The notes: generated from the letters alone by a model not told the origin. 64,000 bases of DNA from Lysobacter gummosus (GCF_001442805.1 NZ_CP011131.1:2356001-2420000); one strand, 5' to 3'. Shown: positions 50,926-60,249, counted from the stretch's first letter. Made by a program: numbers and translations.

Positions 50926-52002
50926 ATGGCGGACGGAATGTTCTTCACCCAGGTCGTCGATCCGACGCGCGAATTCTTCCTGTCGTTCGGCATGGCCGGC
51001 GCGGTGGCGTGGATCGTGCTCAAGATCCTGTTGATCGCCACGCCGGTGATCATCAGCGTGGCGTTCTACGTGGTCTGGGAGCGCAAGCTGATCGGCTGGA
51101 TGCACGTGCGTCGCGGCCCGATGTACGTCGGCATGGGCATCCTGCAAGCCTTCGCCGACGTGTTCAAACTGCTGTTCAAGGAAGTGATCCAGCCGGCCAA
51201 GGCCGAGTCGTTCCTGTACAAGCTCGCGCCGCTGCTGACCCTGGCGCCGGCGTTCGCGGCGTGGGCGGTGGTGCCGTTCGACGCCAAGGCGGTGCTGTCC
51301 AACGCCAACGCCGGCCTGCTGTATCTGCTGGCGATGACCTCGCTGGGCGTGTACGGCATCATCCTCGCCGGCTGGGCGTCCAACTCCAAGTACGCCTTCC
51401 TCGGCGCGATGCGCGCCGCGGCGCAAGTGGTGTCGTACGAAATCGCCATGGGCTTCGCCATGGTCGGCGTGATGGTCGGCGCCGGCAGCCTCAACCTCAC
51501 CGAGATCGTGATGGCGCAGTCCGGCAACGCCGGCGCGCTGGAGTGGTTCGCGCTGCCGATGCTGCCGCTGTTCGTGGTGTATTTCATCTCCGGCGTGGCC
51601 GAGACCAACCGCGCGCCGTTCGACGTAGTCGAAGGCGAGTCGGAAATCGTCGCCGGTCACATGGTCGAGTATTCGGGTTCGGCGTTCGCGCTGTTCTTCC
51701 TGTCCGAATACGCCAACATGATCCTGATCAGCTTCCTGACCTCGATCTTCTTCCTCGGCGGCTGGCTGAGCCCGTTCCAGGGCCTGGGCATTCCGTTCCT
51801 GTCGGTCGATGGCTGGTGGTGGCTGTTCGCGAAGGTGTTCTTCTTCGCCAGCTGCTTCATCTGGTTCCGCGCTTCGTTCCCGCGCTACCGCTACGACCAA
51901 ATCATGCGCTTGGGTTGGAAGGTGTTCATTCCGCTCACCATCGCCTGGATCTGCGTGGTCGCCGTGATGGCGTACTACAAAGTGTTTCTGCCGGGCGCGT
52001 AA
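50926..52002 (+). CDS. nuoH: NADH-quinone oxidoreductase subunit H
   Basis: NuoH is the eight-helix membrane subunit that joins the two arms and lines the quinone channel. The 358-residue product shows [45 protein letters not shown] and [20 protein letters not shown]. It starts 3 bp after nuoG. Confidence 0.97.
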   Translation: MADGMFFTQVVDPTREFFLSFGMAGAVAWIVLKILLIATPVIISVAFYVVWERKLIGWMHVRRGPMYVGMGILQAFADVFKLLFKEVIQPAKAESFLYKLAPLLTLAPAFAAWAVVPFDAKAVLSNANAGLLYLLAMTSLGVYGIILAGWASNSKYAFLGAMRAAAQVVSYEIAMGFAMVGVMVGAGSLNLTEIVMAQSGNAGALEWFALPMLPLFVVYFISGVAETNRAPFDVVEGESEIVAGHMVEYSGSAFALFFLSEYANMILISFLTSIFFLGGWLSPFQGLGIPFLSVDGWWWLFAKVFFFASCFIWFRASFPRYRYDQIMRLGWKVFIPLTIAWICVVAVMAYYKVFLPGA

Positions 52003-52020
52003 GGACAGGCATCCCACGAC

Positions 52021-52509
52021 ATGAATCGCATCGTTTCCTACTTCAAAAGCCTGCTCCTGATCGAGCTTGCGCAGGGCCTTGGGCTGACGCTCAAGTACCT
52101 GTTCAAGCCCAAGTACACGCTGATGTACCCGATGGAGAAGACGCCGCAGTCGCCGCGTTTCCGCGGCATCCACGCGCTGCGCCGTTATCCCAACGGCGAA
52201 GAGCGCTGCATCGCCTGCAAGCTGTGCGAGGCGGTGTGCCCGGCGCTGGCGATCACCATCGACTCGGAAAAGCGCGCCGACGGCACCCGCCGCACCACGC
52301 GTTACGACATCGATCTGTTCAAGTGCATCTTCTGCGGTTTCTGCGAAGAATCGTGTCCGGTGGACTCGATCGTGGAAACGCATATCCACGAATACCACTT
52401 CGACCAGCGCGGACAGAACATCGTCACCAAGCCGCAGCTGCTGGCCATCGGCGACCGTCTCGAAACCGAGATCGCCGAGCGCCGCGCTGCCGACGCCGCC
52501 TTCCGCTGA
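52021..52509 (+). CDS. nuoI: NADH-quinone oxidoreductase subunit I
   Basis: NuoI binds two [4Fe-4S] clusters (N6a, N6b). Ligands are Cys63, 66, 69, 73 ([12 protein letters not shown]) and Cys102, 105, 108, 112 ([12 protein letters not shown]). The 162-residue length is usual. Confidence 0.97.
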   Translation: MNRIVSYFKSLLLIELAQGLGLTLKYLFKPKYTLMYPMEKTPQSPRFRGIHALRRYPNGEERCIACKLCEAVCPALAITIDSEKRADGTRRTTRYDIDLFKCIFCGFCEESCPVDSIVETHIHEYHFDQRGQNIVTKPQLLAIGDRLETEIAERRAADAAFR

Positions 52510-52518
52510 GTATTTGAT

Positions 52519-53160
52519 ATGGATCTCGCCCAGATCGCCTTCTTCGTCTTCGCCGCCGCGGCCACGCTGTCCGCGGTGGCCGTGATCAGCGTCAAGAACC
52601 CGGTCCACGCCGCGCTCAGCCTGGTGCTGACGTTCTTCTCCGTCGCCTGCGTGTGGATCATCGCCGGAGCCGAGTTCCTCGGCGTGGCCCTGATCCTGGT
52701 CTACGTCGGCGCGGTGATGGTGCTGTTCCTGTTCGTGGTGATGATGCTCGACATCGACGTCGCGCCCTTGCGCGAAGGCTATGTCCGCTACTTGCCGGTC
52801 GGCCTGCTGGTGGCGATCGTCATGCTGGTGGAGATGCTGACCCTGATCGGAGTCAAGGCCAGCGTGGTCTCGCCGCTGACCGCCGATGCATCAAACGGCT
52901 CCAATACCAAGTGGCTGGCCACCGCGCTGTTCACCGACTTCCTGCTGCCGTTCGAGATCGCCGCGGTGATCCTGACGGTGGCGGTGATCGCCGCGGTGAT
53001 GCTGACCTTGCGTCGCCGTCCCGGCGCCAAGCACCAGAACCCGAGCGAACAGTCGCGCGTTCGCGCCAGCGACCGTGTCCGCTTGATCAAGATGGATGCG
53101 GTGAAGCCGGCGGCGCCCGTCGCGCCCGCCGAAGCCGCGCCGCAGGAGGCCAAGCCGTGA
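52519..53160 (+). CDS. nuoJ: NADH-quinone oxidoreductase subunit J
   Basis: NuoJ is a five-helix membrane subunit. The 213-residue product shows [40 protein letters not shown] and a C-terminal Pro/Ala tail. It overlaps nuoK by 4 bp. Confidence 0.95.
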   Translation: MDLAQIAFFVFAAAATLSAVAVISVKNPVHAALSLVLTFFSVACVWIIAGAEFLGVALILVYVGAVMVLFLFVVMMLDIDVAPLREGYVRYLPVGLLVAIVMLVEMLTLIGVKASVVSPLTADASNGSNTKWLATALFTDFLLPFEIAAVILTVAVIAAVMLTLRRRPGAKHQNPSEQSRVRASDRVRLIKMDAVKPAAPVAPAEAAPQEAKP

Positions 53161-53483
53161 GCGAATTCTTTGGGTCCGGCCTCGCCCTGGGCCACTATCT
53201 CGCCCTCGGCGCGGTGCTGTTCTGCATCAGCGTCGCCGGCATTTTCCTCAATCGCAAGAACGTGATCGTGCTGCTGATGTCGATCGAGCTGATGCTGCTC
53301 GCGGTCAACATCAACTTCGTCGCCTTCTCGCGTCAGCTGGCCGATCCGGCCGGTCAGGTGTTCGTGTTCTTCATCCTGACCGTCGCCGCCGCCGAGGCCG
53401 CCATCGGCCTGGCGATTCTGGTCACGCTGTTCCGCAACCGGCGCACGATCAACGTCGCTGAAATCGACACGATGAAGGGCTGA
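53157..53483 (+). CDS. nuoK: NADH-quinone oxidoreductase subunit K
   Basis: NuoK is the small three-helix antiporter-related subunit. The 108-residue product shows [20 protein letters not shown] with the conserved Glu, and [17 protein letters not shown] with a second Glu. GTG 53157 overlaps the nuoJ stop (GTGA); AGGAGG lies seven bases before it and decides the start. Confidence 0.96.
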   Translation: MSEFFGSGLALGHYLALGAVLFCISVAGIFLNRKNVIVLLMSIELMLLAVNINFVAFSRQLADPAGQVFVFFILTVAAAEAAIGLAILVTLFRNRRTINVAEIDTMKG

Positions 53484-53488
53484 CCGGC

Positions 53489-55669
53489 ATGCAACCCGTC
53501 GTAATTTCCAAGACCATCCTGCTCGCCGTCGTGCTCGCGCCGCTGCTCGGCGCGATCGTCGCCGGCCTGTTCGGACGCAGGGTCGGCCGCGCCGGCGCCC
53601 ACACCATCACGATTCTCGGCGTCGCCGCCAGCTGCGCGATGTCGATGTACGTGCTGTGGCAGCTCGTGGGTCAGGGCGCCGCGCCGTTCAACGAGAACGT
53701 CTACACCTGGTTCCAGATCGGCAGCTACGAAGCCCATATCGGCTTCATGATCGACAAGCTGACCGCGATGATGATGGTGGTCGTCACCTTCGTTTCGCTG
53801 CTGGTGCACATCTACACCATCGGCTACATGGCCGATGACGACGGTTACCAGCGCTTCTTCAGCTACATCTCGCTGTTCACCTTCTCCATGCTCATGCTGG
53901 TCATGAGCAACAACTTCCTGCAGCTGTTCTTCGGCTGGGAAGCGGTGGGCCTGGTGTCGTACCTGCTGATCGGTTTCTGGTTCAAGAAGCCGACCGCGGT
54001 GTTCGCCAACATGAAGGCCTTCCTGGTCAACCGCGTCGGCGACTTCGGCTTCCTGCTGGGCATCTGCGGCGTGTTGTGGCTGGTGGGCTCGCTCGACTAC
54101 GGCACCGTGTTCGCCAACGCGAGTTCGGCGCTGGTCGGCAAGACCGTGCCGATCCTGGGCGGCAGCATCACCTTGTTCGGCAACACCTGGACCTATCTGA
54201 GCGAGCCGATCGCCTGGTCGGCGCCGACGGTGATCTGCATCTGTCTGTTCATCGGCGCCATGGGCAAGTCGGCGCAGGTGCCGCTGCATGTCTGGTTGCC
54301 CGACTCGATGGAAGGCCCGACCCCGATCTCGGCGCTGATCCACGCCGCGACGATGGTGACCGCGGGCATCTTCATGGTCGCGCGCATGTCGCCGCTGTTC
54401 GAGCTGTCGCAGACCGCGCTCAACTTCGTGCTGTTCATCGGCGCCACCACCGCGTTCTGGACCGGCCTGATCGGTATCGTGCAGAACGACATCAAGCGCG
54501 TGGTCGCGTACTCGACCCTGTCGCAGCTGGGCTACATGACCGTCGCCCTCGGCGTGTCGGCGTACTCGGCCGCGGTGTATCACCTGATGACCCACGCCTT
54601 CTTCAAGGCGCTGCTGTTCCTGGCCGCGGGCTCGGTGATCATCGGCATGCACCACGAGCAGGACATGCGCAAGATGGGCGGCCTGCGCAAGTACATGCCG
54701 ATCACCTACTGGACCAGCCTGCTCGGCACGCTGGCCCTGGTCGGCACGCCGTTCTTCGCCGGTTTCTATTCGAAGGACACCATCATCGAAGCCGCCGCGC
54801 ATGCCGCGCACGGCGAGCACGCGACCTGGGTCTCGCAGTACGCCTACTGGGCGGTACTGCTGGGCGCCTTCGTCACCGCGTTCTACAGTTTCCGCCTGCT
54901 GTACATGACCTTCCACGGCAAGGAGCGCTTCCGCGACGCGCATGCCGACCACGGCCATGACGCGCACGACGACCATGCGCACGACAGCCACGCCAAACAC
55001 GACGATCACGCCCACGACGACCACGGCCATCACGGCCATCACGGCCATCACGGCGCGCACGAGCCGCACGAGTCGCCGTGGGTGGTGACGGTGCCGCTGG
55101 TGTTGCTGGCGATTCCGTCGGTGCTGATCGGCTTCTTCACCGCCGGCCCGATGCTGTTCGGCACCGACTGGCTCGGTCACCACAAGCAACTGCCGTTCTT
55201 CCTCGGCGCGATCGATCTGTCGGCGGCGCGCGACACCATCGCCCAGGTCGGCGAAGAAGCCTGGCACGGCCCGATCAAGTTCGCCCTGCACGGTTTCACC
55301 GCGCCGGCGTTCTGGCTGGCCTTCGCCGGCTTCGCCCTGGCCACGGTCATGTACCTGTGGAAGCCGGAATTGCCGGCCAAGGCGGCCAAGCTGTTCAAGC
55401 TGCCGATCCGCATCCTGGAAAACAAGTACGGCATGGACAACCTCTGGATCGACGGCTTCGCCGGCGGCGGCGTCAAGCTCGGCAAGGCCTCGCGCGCGAT
55501 CGACAGCCATGTCATCGACGGCGCGGTGGTCAACGGCAGCGCCAGCCTGGTCGGCTTCATCGCCAACCTGACGCGCCGAGTCCAGTCCGGCTATCTCTAC
55601 CACTACGCCTTCGCGATGATCATCGGCCTGATTGTTCTGCTCGCCGTCGTCATCCGGTTCTGGCACTAA
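53489..55669 (+). CDS. nuoL: NADH-quinone oxidoreductase subunit L, with His-rich loop
   Basis: NuoL is the largest antiporter-like proton-pumping subunit and carries the long lateral helix. The 726-residue product shows FFGWEAVGLVSYLLIGFWF, VPLHVWLPDSMEGPTPISAL and FFKALLFLAAGSVI. Residues 483-528 form an unusual loop of Asp, His, Ala and Gly with 19 His in 46 residues, inside the coding frame. It lies between helices and may bind metal. Confidence 0.97.
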   Translation: MQPVVISKTILLAVVLAPLLGAIVAGLFGRRVGRAGAHTITILGVAASCAMSMYVLWQLVGQGAAPFNENVYTWFQIGSYEAHIGFMIDKLTAMMMVVVTFVSLLVHIYTIGYMADDDGYQRFFSYISLFTFSMLMLVMSNNFLQLFFGWEAVGLVSYLLIGFWFKKPTAVFANMKAFLVNRVGDFGFLLGICGVLWLVGSLDYGTVFANASSALVGKTVPILGGSITLFGNTWTYLSEPIAWSAPTVICICLFIGAMGKSAQVPLHVWLPDSMEGPTPISALIHAATMVTAGIFMVARMSPLFELSQTALNFVLFIGATTAFWTGLIGIVQNDIKRVVAYSTLSQLGYMTVALGVSAYSAAVYHLMTHAFFKALLFLAAGSVIIGMHHEQDMRKMGGLRKYMPITYWTSLLGTLALVGTPFFAGFYSKDTIIEAAAHAAHGEHATWVSQYAYWAVLLGAFVTAFYSFRLLYMTFHGKERFRDAHADHGHDAHDDHAHDSHAKHDDHAHDDHGHHGHHGHHGAHEPHESPWVVTVPLVLLAIPSVLIGFFTAGPMLFGTDWLGHHKQLPFFLGAIDLSAARDTIAQVGEEAWHGPIKFALHGFTAPAFWLAFAGFALATVMYLWKPELPAKAAKLFKLPIRILENKYGMDNLWIDGFAGGGVKLGKASRAIDSHVIDGAVVNGSASLVGFIANLTRRVQSGYLYHYAFAMIIGLIVLLAVVIRFWH

Positions 55670-55688
55670 TTCGACAAGGACACCAGAC

Positions 55689-57206
55689 GTGAGCACCGTG
55701 CCCTTGCTTAGCATTCTGATCTGGCTGCCGATCCTCGGCGGCTTCGCGACCCTCGCGTTCGGCAACGAGCGCGCCAACGCCGCGCGCTGGTTCGCGCTGA
55801 TCGTGGCCATCGCCACGCTCGCCACGAGCGTGCTGATGTTCACCCACGCCGACTTCACCAGCGCGAGCATGCAACTGGTCGAACAACGCGCGTGGATTCC
55901 GGCCTACGACATCCGCTATCACCTCGGCGCGGACGGCATTTCGGCTGCGCTGATCGCGCTGACCACGCTGACGTCCATGCTGGTGCTGATCAGCGCCTGG
56001 ACCTCGATCGACAAGCGTGTGAGCCAGTACTACGCCGCGTTCCTGATCCTCGAAGGCCTGATGGTTGGCGTGTTCTCGGCGCTGGACGCGATGCTGTTCT
56101 ATGTCTTCTTCGAAGGCATGCTGATCCCGATGTTCATCATCATCGGCGTGTGGGGCGGCCCGCGCCGCGTGTACGCCTCGGTGAAGTTCTTCCTGTACAC
56201 CTTCCTCGGCTCGGTGTTCATGCTGGTCGGGTTGATCTACCTGTTCCTGAAGGGCGGCAGCTGGCAGCTCGCGGACATGTACGCGCTGCAGCTCAGCGCC
56301 AGCGAGCAGATGTGGATCTTCTTCGGCTTCCTGATCGCCTTCGCGGTCAAGGTGCCGATGTTCCCGGTCCACACCTGGTTGCCGGACGCGCACGTGGAGG
56401 CGCCGACCGCCGGTTCGGTGATCCTGGCGGCGATCATGCTGAAGATCGGCGGCTACGGTTTCCTGCGCTTCGTCCTGCCGATCGTGCCCGACGCCGGCCA
56501 CGAGTACGCCTGGCTGGTGATCGCGCTGAGCCTGATCGCGATCATCTATGTCGGCCTGGTCGCGCTGGTCCAGGAGGACATGAAGAAGCTGATCGCGTAT
56601 TCGTCGGTCTCGCACATGGGCTTCGTCACCCTGGGCACCTTCATCGCCTTCTACCTGGTCCATAACGGCGATGCGCACGGCACCGACGCGGCGCGCCTGG
56701 GCCTGCAGGGCGCGATGGTGCAGATGATCAGCCACGGCTTCGTGTCGGGCGCGATGTTCACCTGCGTCGGCGTGCTCTACGACCGCATGCACAGCCGCAT
56801 GATCAAGGACTACGGCGGCGTCGCCAACGTGATGCCGTGGTTCGCCGCGTTCGTGGTGTTGTTCGCGATGGCCAACTCGGGCCTGCCGGGCACCTCGGGC
56901 TTCGTCGGCGAGTTCATGGTCATCCTGGCCGCGTTCCAGCAGCATCCGCTGATCGCCTTCGGCGCGGCGACCACGCTGATCGTCGGCGCGGGCTACACGC
57001 TGTGGCTGGTCAAGCGGGTGATCTGGGGCGAGGTCGGCAACGCTCACGTGGCCGAGATGGAAGACCTCAACCCGCGCGAAGCGCTGGTGCTGGGCGTGTT
57101 CGCGGTCGGCGTGCTGGTGCTGGGCGTGTGGCCGAAGCCGCTGACCGACCTGATGGAGCCGGCGATCGCCAATCTCGCCAGCCAGATCGTCGCCAGCAAG
57201 TTGTAA
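55689..57206 (+). CDS. nuoM: NADH-quinone oxidoreductase subunit M
   Basis: NuoM is an antiporter-like proton-pumping subunit. The 505-residue product shows RYHLGADGISAALIALTTLT, PMFPVHTWLPDAHVEAPTAG and MKKLIAYSSVSHMGFVTLG. GTG 55689 is chosen after GGACACCAG; an earlier in-frame start would overlap nuoL. Confidence 0.96.
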   Translation: MSTVPLLSILIWLPILGGFATLAFGNERANAARWFALIVAIATLATSVLMFTHADFTSASMQLVEQRAWIPAYDIRYHLGADGISAALIALTTLTSMLVLISAWTSIDKRVSQYYAAFLILEGLMVGVFSALDAMLFYVFFEGMLIPMFIIIGVWGGPRRVYASVKFFLYTFLGSVFMLVGLIYLFLKGGSWQLADMYALQLSASEQMWIFFGFLIAFAVKVPMFPVHTWLPDAHVEAPTAGSVILAAIMLKIGGYGFLRFVLPIVPDAGHEYAWLVIALSLIAIIYVGLVALVQEDMKKLIAYSSVSHMGFVTLGTFIAFYLVHNGDAHGTDAARLGLQGAMVQMISHGFVSGAMFTCVGVLYDRMHSRMIKDYGGVANVMPWFAAFVVLFAMANSGLPGTSGFVGEFMVILAAFQQHPLIAFGAATTLIVGAGYTLWLVKRVIWGEVGNAHVAEMEDLNPREALVLGVFAVGVLVLGVWPKPLTDLMEPAIANLASQIVASKL

Positions 57207-57208
57207 GG

Positions 57209-57317
57209 CGCGCGGGTGTTGCCCGCGCGATAGAGAAGTGAGTGGAAGCGAGCAGTGGGGAACGAGTTGGAAGCGCGATCACCGCGGCTCACTTCTCGCT
57301 TCTCTCCACTCGTTCCT
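57209..57317. repeat. Hairpin and imperfect palindrome between nuoM and nuoN
   Basis: A perfect 8-bp stem (CGCGCGGG / CCCGCGCG, 57209-57229) begins right after the nuoM stop. An imperfect inverted repeat of GAAGTGAGTGGAAGCGAG and CGCTTCTCTCCACTCGTTCC type follows. No T-tract follows the first stem. Confidence 0.75.
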
Positions 57318-57361
57318 AGAGCAAGGCTCGAACAGGGCCGGATCCGCCAAGAGATTCACCA

Positions 57362-58807
57362 ATGAACATGCCCGTTAGATCCTTCGCCGACGTGATGCCC
57401 CTGCTGCCCGAACTGGTGGTCGTCGTCGGCGCGTTCGCGCTGCTGATGCTCGATCTGTTCGTCGAGGAGCGCAATCGCATCATCTCCCACGTGTTCTCGA
57501 TCGTCGTGGTCGCTCTCGCCACCGCGCTGGTCGCGTTCGACGTGGGCGGGCAGGGCACCGTGCTCAGCGGCATGTTCGTACGCGACACCGCCGCCGACGT
57601 GCTCAAGCTCGCCATCGGCGTGGTCGGCATCCTCTCGTTGATCTACACCTGGCCTTACCTGCGCGCGCGCAACCTGTACAAGGGCGAAGTCGGCGTGCTG
57701 ATGTTGTTCGCGATCGCCGGCATGATGTTCCTGGTGTCCGCCGGCAGCCTGACCATGGTCTATGTCGGCCTGGAAATGCTCGCGCTGTGCTCCTACGCGC
57801 TGGTCGCGGTGGATCGCGACAGCCCGTTGGCCTCGGAAGCGGCGATCAAGTACTTCGTGCTCGGCGCGCTGGCCTCGGGCCTGCTGCTGTACGGCCTGTC
57901 GCTGATCTACGGCGCCACCGGCAGCCTGATGCTGGACAAGATCGCGCTGGCCGGCTCGGTCGGCCCGTCCTCGCTGATGCTGATCACCGGCGTGGTGTTC
58001 GTGGTCGCCGGCATCGCGTTCAAGTTCGGCGCCGCGCCGTTCCACATGTGGCTGCCCGACGTCTACCAGGGCGCACCGACCCCGATCACCTTGTTCATCG
58101 GCGCCGCGCCGAAACTGGCCGCGTTCGGCATGACTTACCGCCTGCTCGAAGTCGGCGCCAACGGCCTGGACAGCCACTGGCGCCTGCTGCTCGCCGGCCT
58201 TGCGGTGCTGTCGCTGGCGATCGGCAACCTCAGCGCGCTGATGCAGACCAATCTCAAGCGCCTGCTCGCGTATTCCACCGTCTCCCACGTCGGCTTCCTG
58301 TTCCTGGGCATGGCTGGCGGCGGCGCGCAGGGTTTCGCCGCCTCGATGTTCTACGCGATCAGCTATTCGCTGATGACGGCCGCGGCCTTCGGCGCGATCA
58401 TCGTCATGTCCAGCCGCGGTTTCGAAGCCGACCAGATCGACGACTACAAGGGCCTCAACGCGCGCAACCCGTGGATGGCCGGCATGATCCTGTGCGTGAT
58501 GGCCTCGCTGGCGGGCCTGCCGCCGTTCCTCGGCTTCTGGGCCAAGCTGGCGGTGCTCAAGGCCGCGCTGCAGGGCGACATGCTGTGGCTGGCGATCGTC
58601 GGCATCGTGTTCGCGGTGGTCGGCGCGTTCTACTACCTGCGTGTGATCAAGGCCATGTACTTCGACGAACCCGAGGGCAAGTTGCCGGCGCCGAGCGAGG
58701 ACCGCCCGCTGCGCATGGTGTTCGCGGTCAACGCGCTGGGCCTGCTCGCGCTGGGCATCGTCTGGAATCCGATCATGGAGTGGTGCCAGCGCGCTTTCAT
58801 GATCTGA
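57362..58807 (+). CDS. nuoN: NADH-quinone oxidoreductase subunit N
   Basis: NuoN is the third antiporter-like subunit. The 481-residue product shows LVSAGSLTMVYVGLEMLALC, FKFGAAPFHMWLPDVYQGAP and LKRLLAYSTVSHVGFLFLGM. It lies 155 bp after nuoM and ends the operon. Confidence 0.96.
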   Translation: MNMPVRSFADVMPLLPELVVVVGAFALLMLDLFVEERNRIISHVFSIVVVALATALVAFDVGGQGTVLSGMFVRDTAADVLKLAIGVVGILSLIYTWPYLRARNLYKGEVGVLMLFAIAGMMFLVSAGSLTMVYVGLEMLALCSYALVAVDRDSPLASEAAIKYFVLGALASGLLLYGLSLIYGATGSLMLDKIALAGSVGPSSLMLITGVVFVVAGIAFKFGAAPFHMWLPDVYQGAPTPITLFIGAAPKLAAFGMTYRLLEVGANGLDSHWRLLLAGLAVLSLAIGNLSALMQTNLKRLLAYSTVSHVGFLFLGMAGGGAQGFAASMFYAISYSLMTAAAFGAIIVMSSRGFEADQIDDYKGLNARNPWMAGMILCVMASLAGLPPFLGFWAKLAVLKAALQGDMLWLAIVGIVFAVVGAFYYLRVIKAMYFDEPEGKLPAPSEDRPLRMVFAVNALGLLALGIVWNPIMEWCQRAFMI

Positions 58808-58835
58808 GCGCGTCGTCATCGCTGCAGCGTCATCG

Positions 58836-58865
58836 AGGGCCGGCTTATGCCGGCCCTTCGCTTTT
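58836..58865 (+). terminator. Terminator of the nuo operon
   Basis: The stem AGGGCCGGC / GCCGGCCCT with a TTAT loop (58836-58857) is followed by TCGCTTTT. It starts 29 bp after the nuoN stop. Confidence 0.9.
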
Positions 58866-59004
58866 GCGGCGTGCGCTGCGCGCAGCGGCGGGCTTGCGCT
58901 TGAATTCCCGGCAACCGGCGCGGATTCGCCCGCGCGGCGCGCAGCGGCGCTCGGACCGCTGATCGTCGCGCCTGCGCGAGCAGCTCCCGTCGCGCCGGCG
59001 CAGC

Positions 59005-59036
59005 TGGGAGCGGGGGCGGGATTTGAACCTGTGCGA
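59005..59036 (-). pseudogene. tRNA 3'-end remnant (T-arm and acceptor strand)
   Basis: On the minus strand the sequence reads TCGCACAGGTTCAAATCCCG, then CCCCCGCTCCCA. It resembles the 3' end of the tRNA-fMet at 59259, but with two extra bases before the T-arm. No other tRNA arms are visible, so it cannot work as a tRNA. It may be a decayed tRNA or an old attachment-site copy. Confidence 0.6.
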
Positions 59037-59088
59037 CAAAGTTTTCAGCCGGATCTGACATTCAATCGCACGCATTCATGAAAAAGAC

Positions 59089-59116
59089 TTGAAATATTTT
59101 GAATACGGCATAAGAT
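59089..59116 (+). promoter_or_regulatory. Sigma70-type promoter of the metZ-rimP-nusA operon
   Basis: TTGAAA (59089-59094) and TAAGAT (59111-59116) are separated by 16 bp in a locally AT-rich stretch. A GC-rich discriminator (GCGCACC) follows, as at stable-RNA promoters under stringent control. Two overlapping hairpins (59141-59155 and 59145-59172, the latter followed by ATTTTT) lie between it and the tRNA. Confidence 0.7.
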
Positions 59117-59258
59117 TGCGCACCTGCGAACGATCAACGTTTTCCTCCGGGGAAACAGCCGGGAAACCGGAGATTTTTCGAAGCGGTAAGCGGCAATCAC
59201 GAAACATCGATTGCAGGCTTGCAGTAAGTTCCGCCGGCCGTTATGATGGTCGGCCTGA

Positions 59259-59335
59259 TGCGGGGTGGAGCAGTCTGGCAGCTCGTCGGGCTCATAACCC
59301 GAAGGTCGCAGGTTCAAATCCTGCCCCCGCTACCA
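59259..59335 (+). tRNA. Initiator tRNA-fMet (CAT)
   Basis: The 77-nt gene has anticodon CAT in TCGGG-CTCATAA-CCCGA, with the three G-C pairs of initiators. The T-arm is GCAGG-TTCAAAT-CCTGC and CCA is encoded. The first pair is U1:U72, unpaired as needed for initiators, though C1:A72 is usual in E. coli. Its place before rimP-nusA-infB matches the E. coli metY operon. Confidence 0.96.
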
Positions 59336-59352
59336 GCTTCGGCTGGTCGATG

Positions 59353-59380
59353 GAAAGCCTCTAAGGAGGCTTTCTTTTTT
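59353..59380 (+). terminator. First terminator in the rimP leader
   Basis: The stem GAAAGCCTC / GAGGCTTTC with loop TAAG is followed by six T. It starts 18 bp after the tRNA and would release the tRNA transcript unless read through. Confidence 0.93.
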
Positions 59381-59448
59381 GGCCGCCAAGCTCGGGCTTT
59401 GTGATCGCGCTCTGCTCGCGCGAACACACCGAAATCCAGTTGTACGGA

Positions 59449-59479
59449 CAAGGGGCCCGATGGGCCCCTTGTTGTTTTT
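59449..59479 (+). terminator. Second terminator in the rimP leader
   Basis: The stem CAAGGGGCCC / GGGCCCCTTG around a GAT loop is followed by TTGTTTTTG. It lies 69 bp after the first terminator. Confidence 0.9.
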
Positions 59480-59482
59480 GTT

Positions 59483-59502
59483 ATCCGGAAAACCGGATTT
59501 TT
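59483..59502 (+). terminator. Third terminator-like hairpin in the rimP leader
   Basis: The short stem ATCCGG / CCGGAT with an AAAA loop is followed by TTTT. It starts right after the second terminator and is weaker. Confidence 0.6.
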
Positions 59503-59631
59503 CAGTAAACAGCGGTTTTCGCGTGGTACGGCGGTCGGATTGCGATCGTTGCGATGCCTGGCGGAAAGCTCGCGGAAACATGGTTTGACGAAGATGGTCA
59601 GGCCAGTCGCAACCCTCAGGAGTTCAGGCGC

Positions 59632-60249
59632 GTGACGGACAAGGCAACGCAAATCGCCGCATTGCTCGCCCCGACGGTGGAGTCGCTGGGCGTGGAATTG
59701 CTTGGCATCGAATATCTGCCGGCTCCCGGCAATGCAACGCTGCGCATCTATATCGATGTGCCGGCCTCGGAATACGAAGCTACGCCCGAAGGCGAGCAGC
59801 CGCGCTCGGTCTCGATCGAAGACTGCGAAGCGGTCAGCCGCGAAGTGTCGGCGCAGCTCGACGTCGAAGACCCGATCAGCAGCAACTACACGCTGGAAGT
59901 GTCGTCGCCGGGCATCGACCGCCCGTTGTTCACGCTCGATCATTACGCGCGCTTCATCGGCGAGACCGTCAAGGTCGGCCTGAAGCTGCCGCACGAAGGC
60001 CGCCGCCGTCTGACCGGGCAGATCCTTGCCGTCGAAGGCGAGCAGGTGGTTTTCGCGGTCGAAGGCGCGCCCGACGAAGGCCGTTTCGTCGTGCCGTTCA
60101 TGAATATCGACAAGGGCCGGATCGTGCCGGACTGGGCCGCGCTGGGTTTCGCGCCGACCAAGCCCGGCCAACCGGCCGACACGGGCCGCATCAAGCCCAA
60201 GGACAAGCCTTCGAAGCCGCCCAAGCGGCGCGCTTCGAAGAAAAAGTAA
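59632..60249 (+). CDS. rimP: Ribosome maturation factor RimP
   Basis: RimP helps 30S subunit assembly. The 205-residue product shows [55 protein letters not shown] and a C-terminal SH3-like part ([13 protein letters not shown]). It is longer than E. coli RimP (150), with an insertion ([13 protein letters not shown]) and a basic Lys/Pro tail. GTG 59632 is chosen, with CAGGAG upstream. Confidence 0.94.
   Translation: MTDKATQIAALLAPTVESLGVELLGIEYLPAPGNATLRIYIDVPASEYEATPEGEQPRSVSIEDCEAVSREVSAQLDVEDPISSNYTLEVSSPGIDRPLFTLDHYARFIGETVKVGLKLPHEGRRRLTGQILAVEGEQVVFAVEGAPDEGRFVVPFMNIDKGRIVPDWAALGFAPTKPGQPADTGRIKPKDKPSKPPKRRASKKK

Noticed and set aside
53354..55870. Minus-strand open frame of 838 codons opposite nuoL
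   Set aside because: It is antisense to NuoL and rich in Arg/Asp/Glu/His because of the opposite strand's codons.
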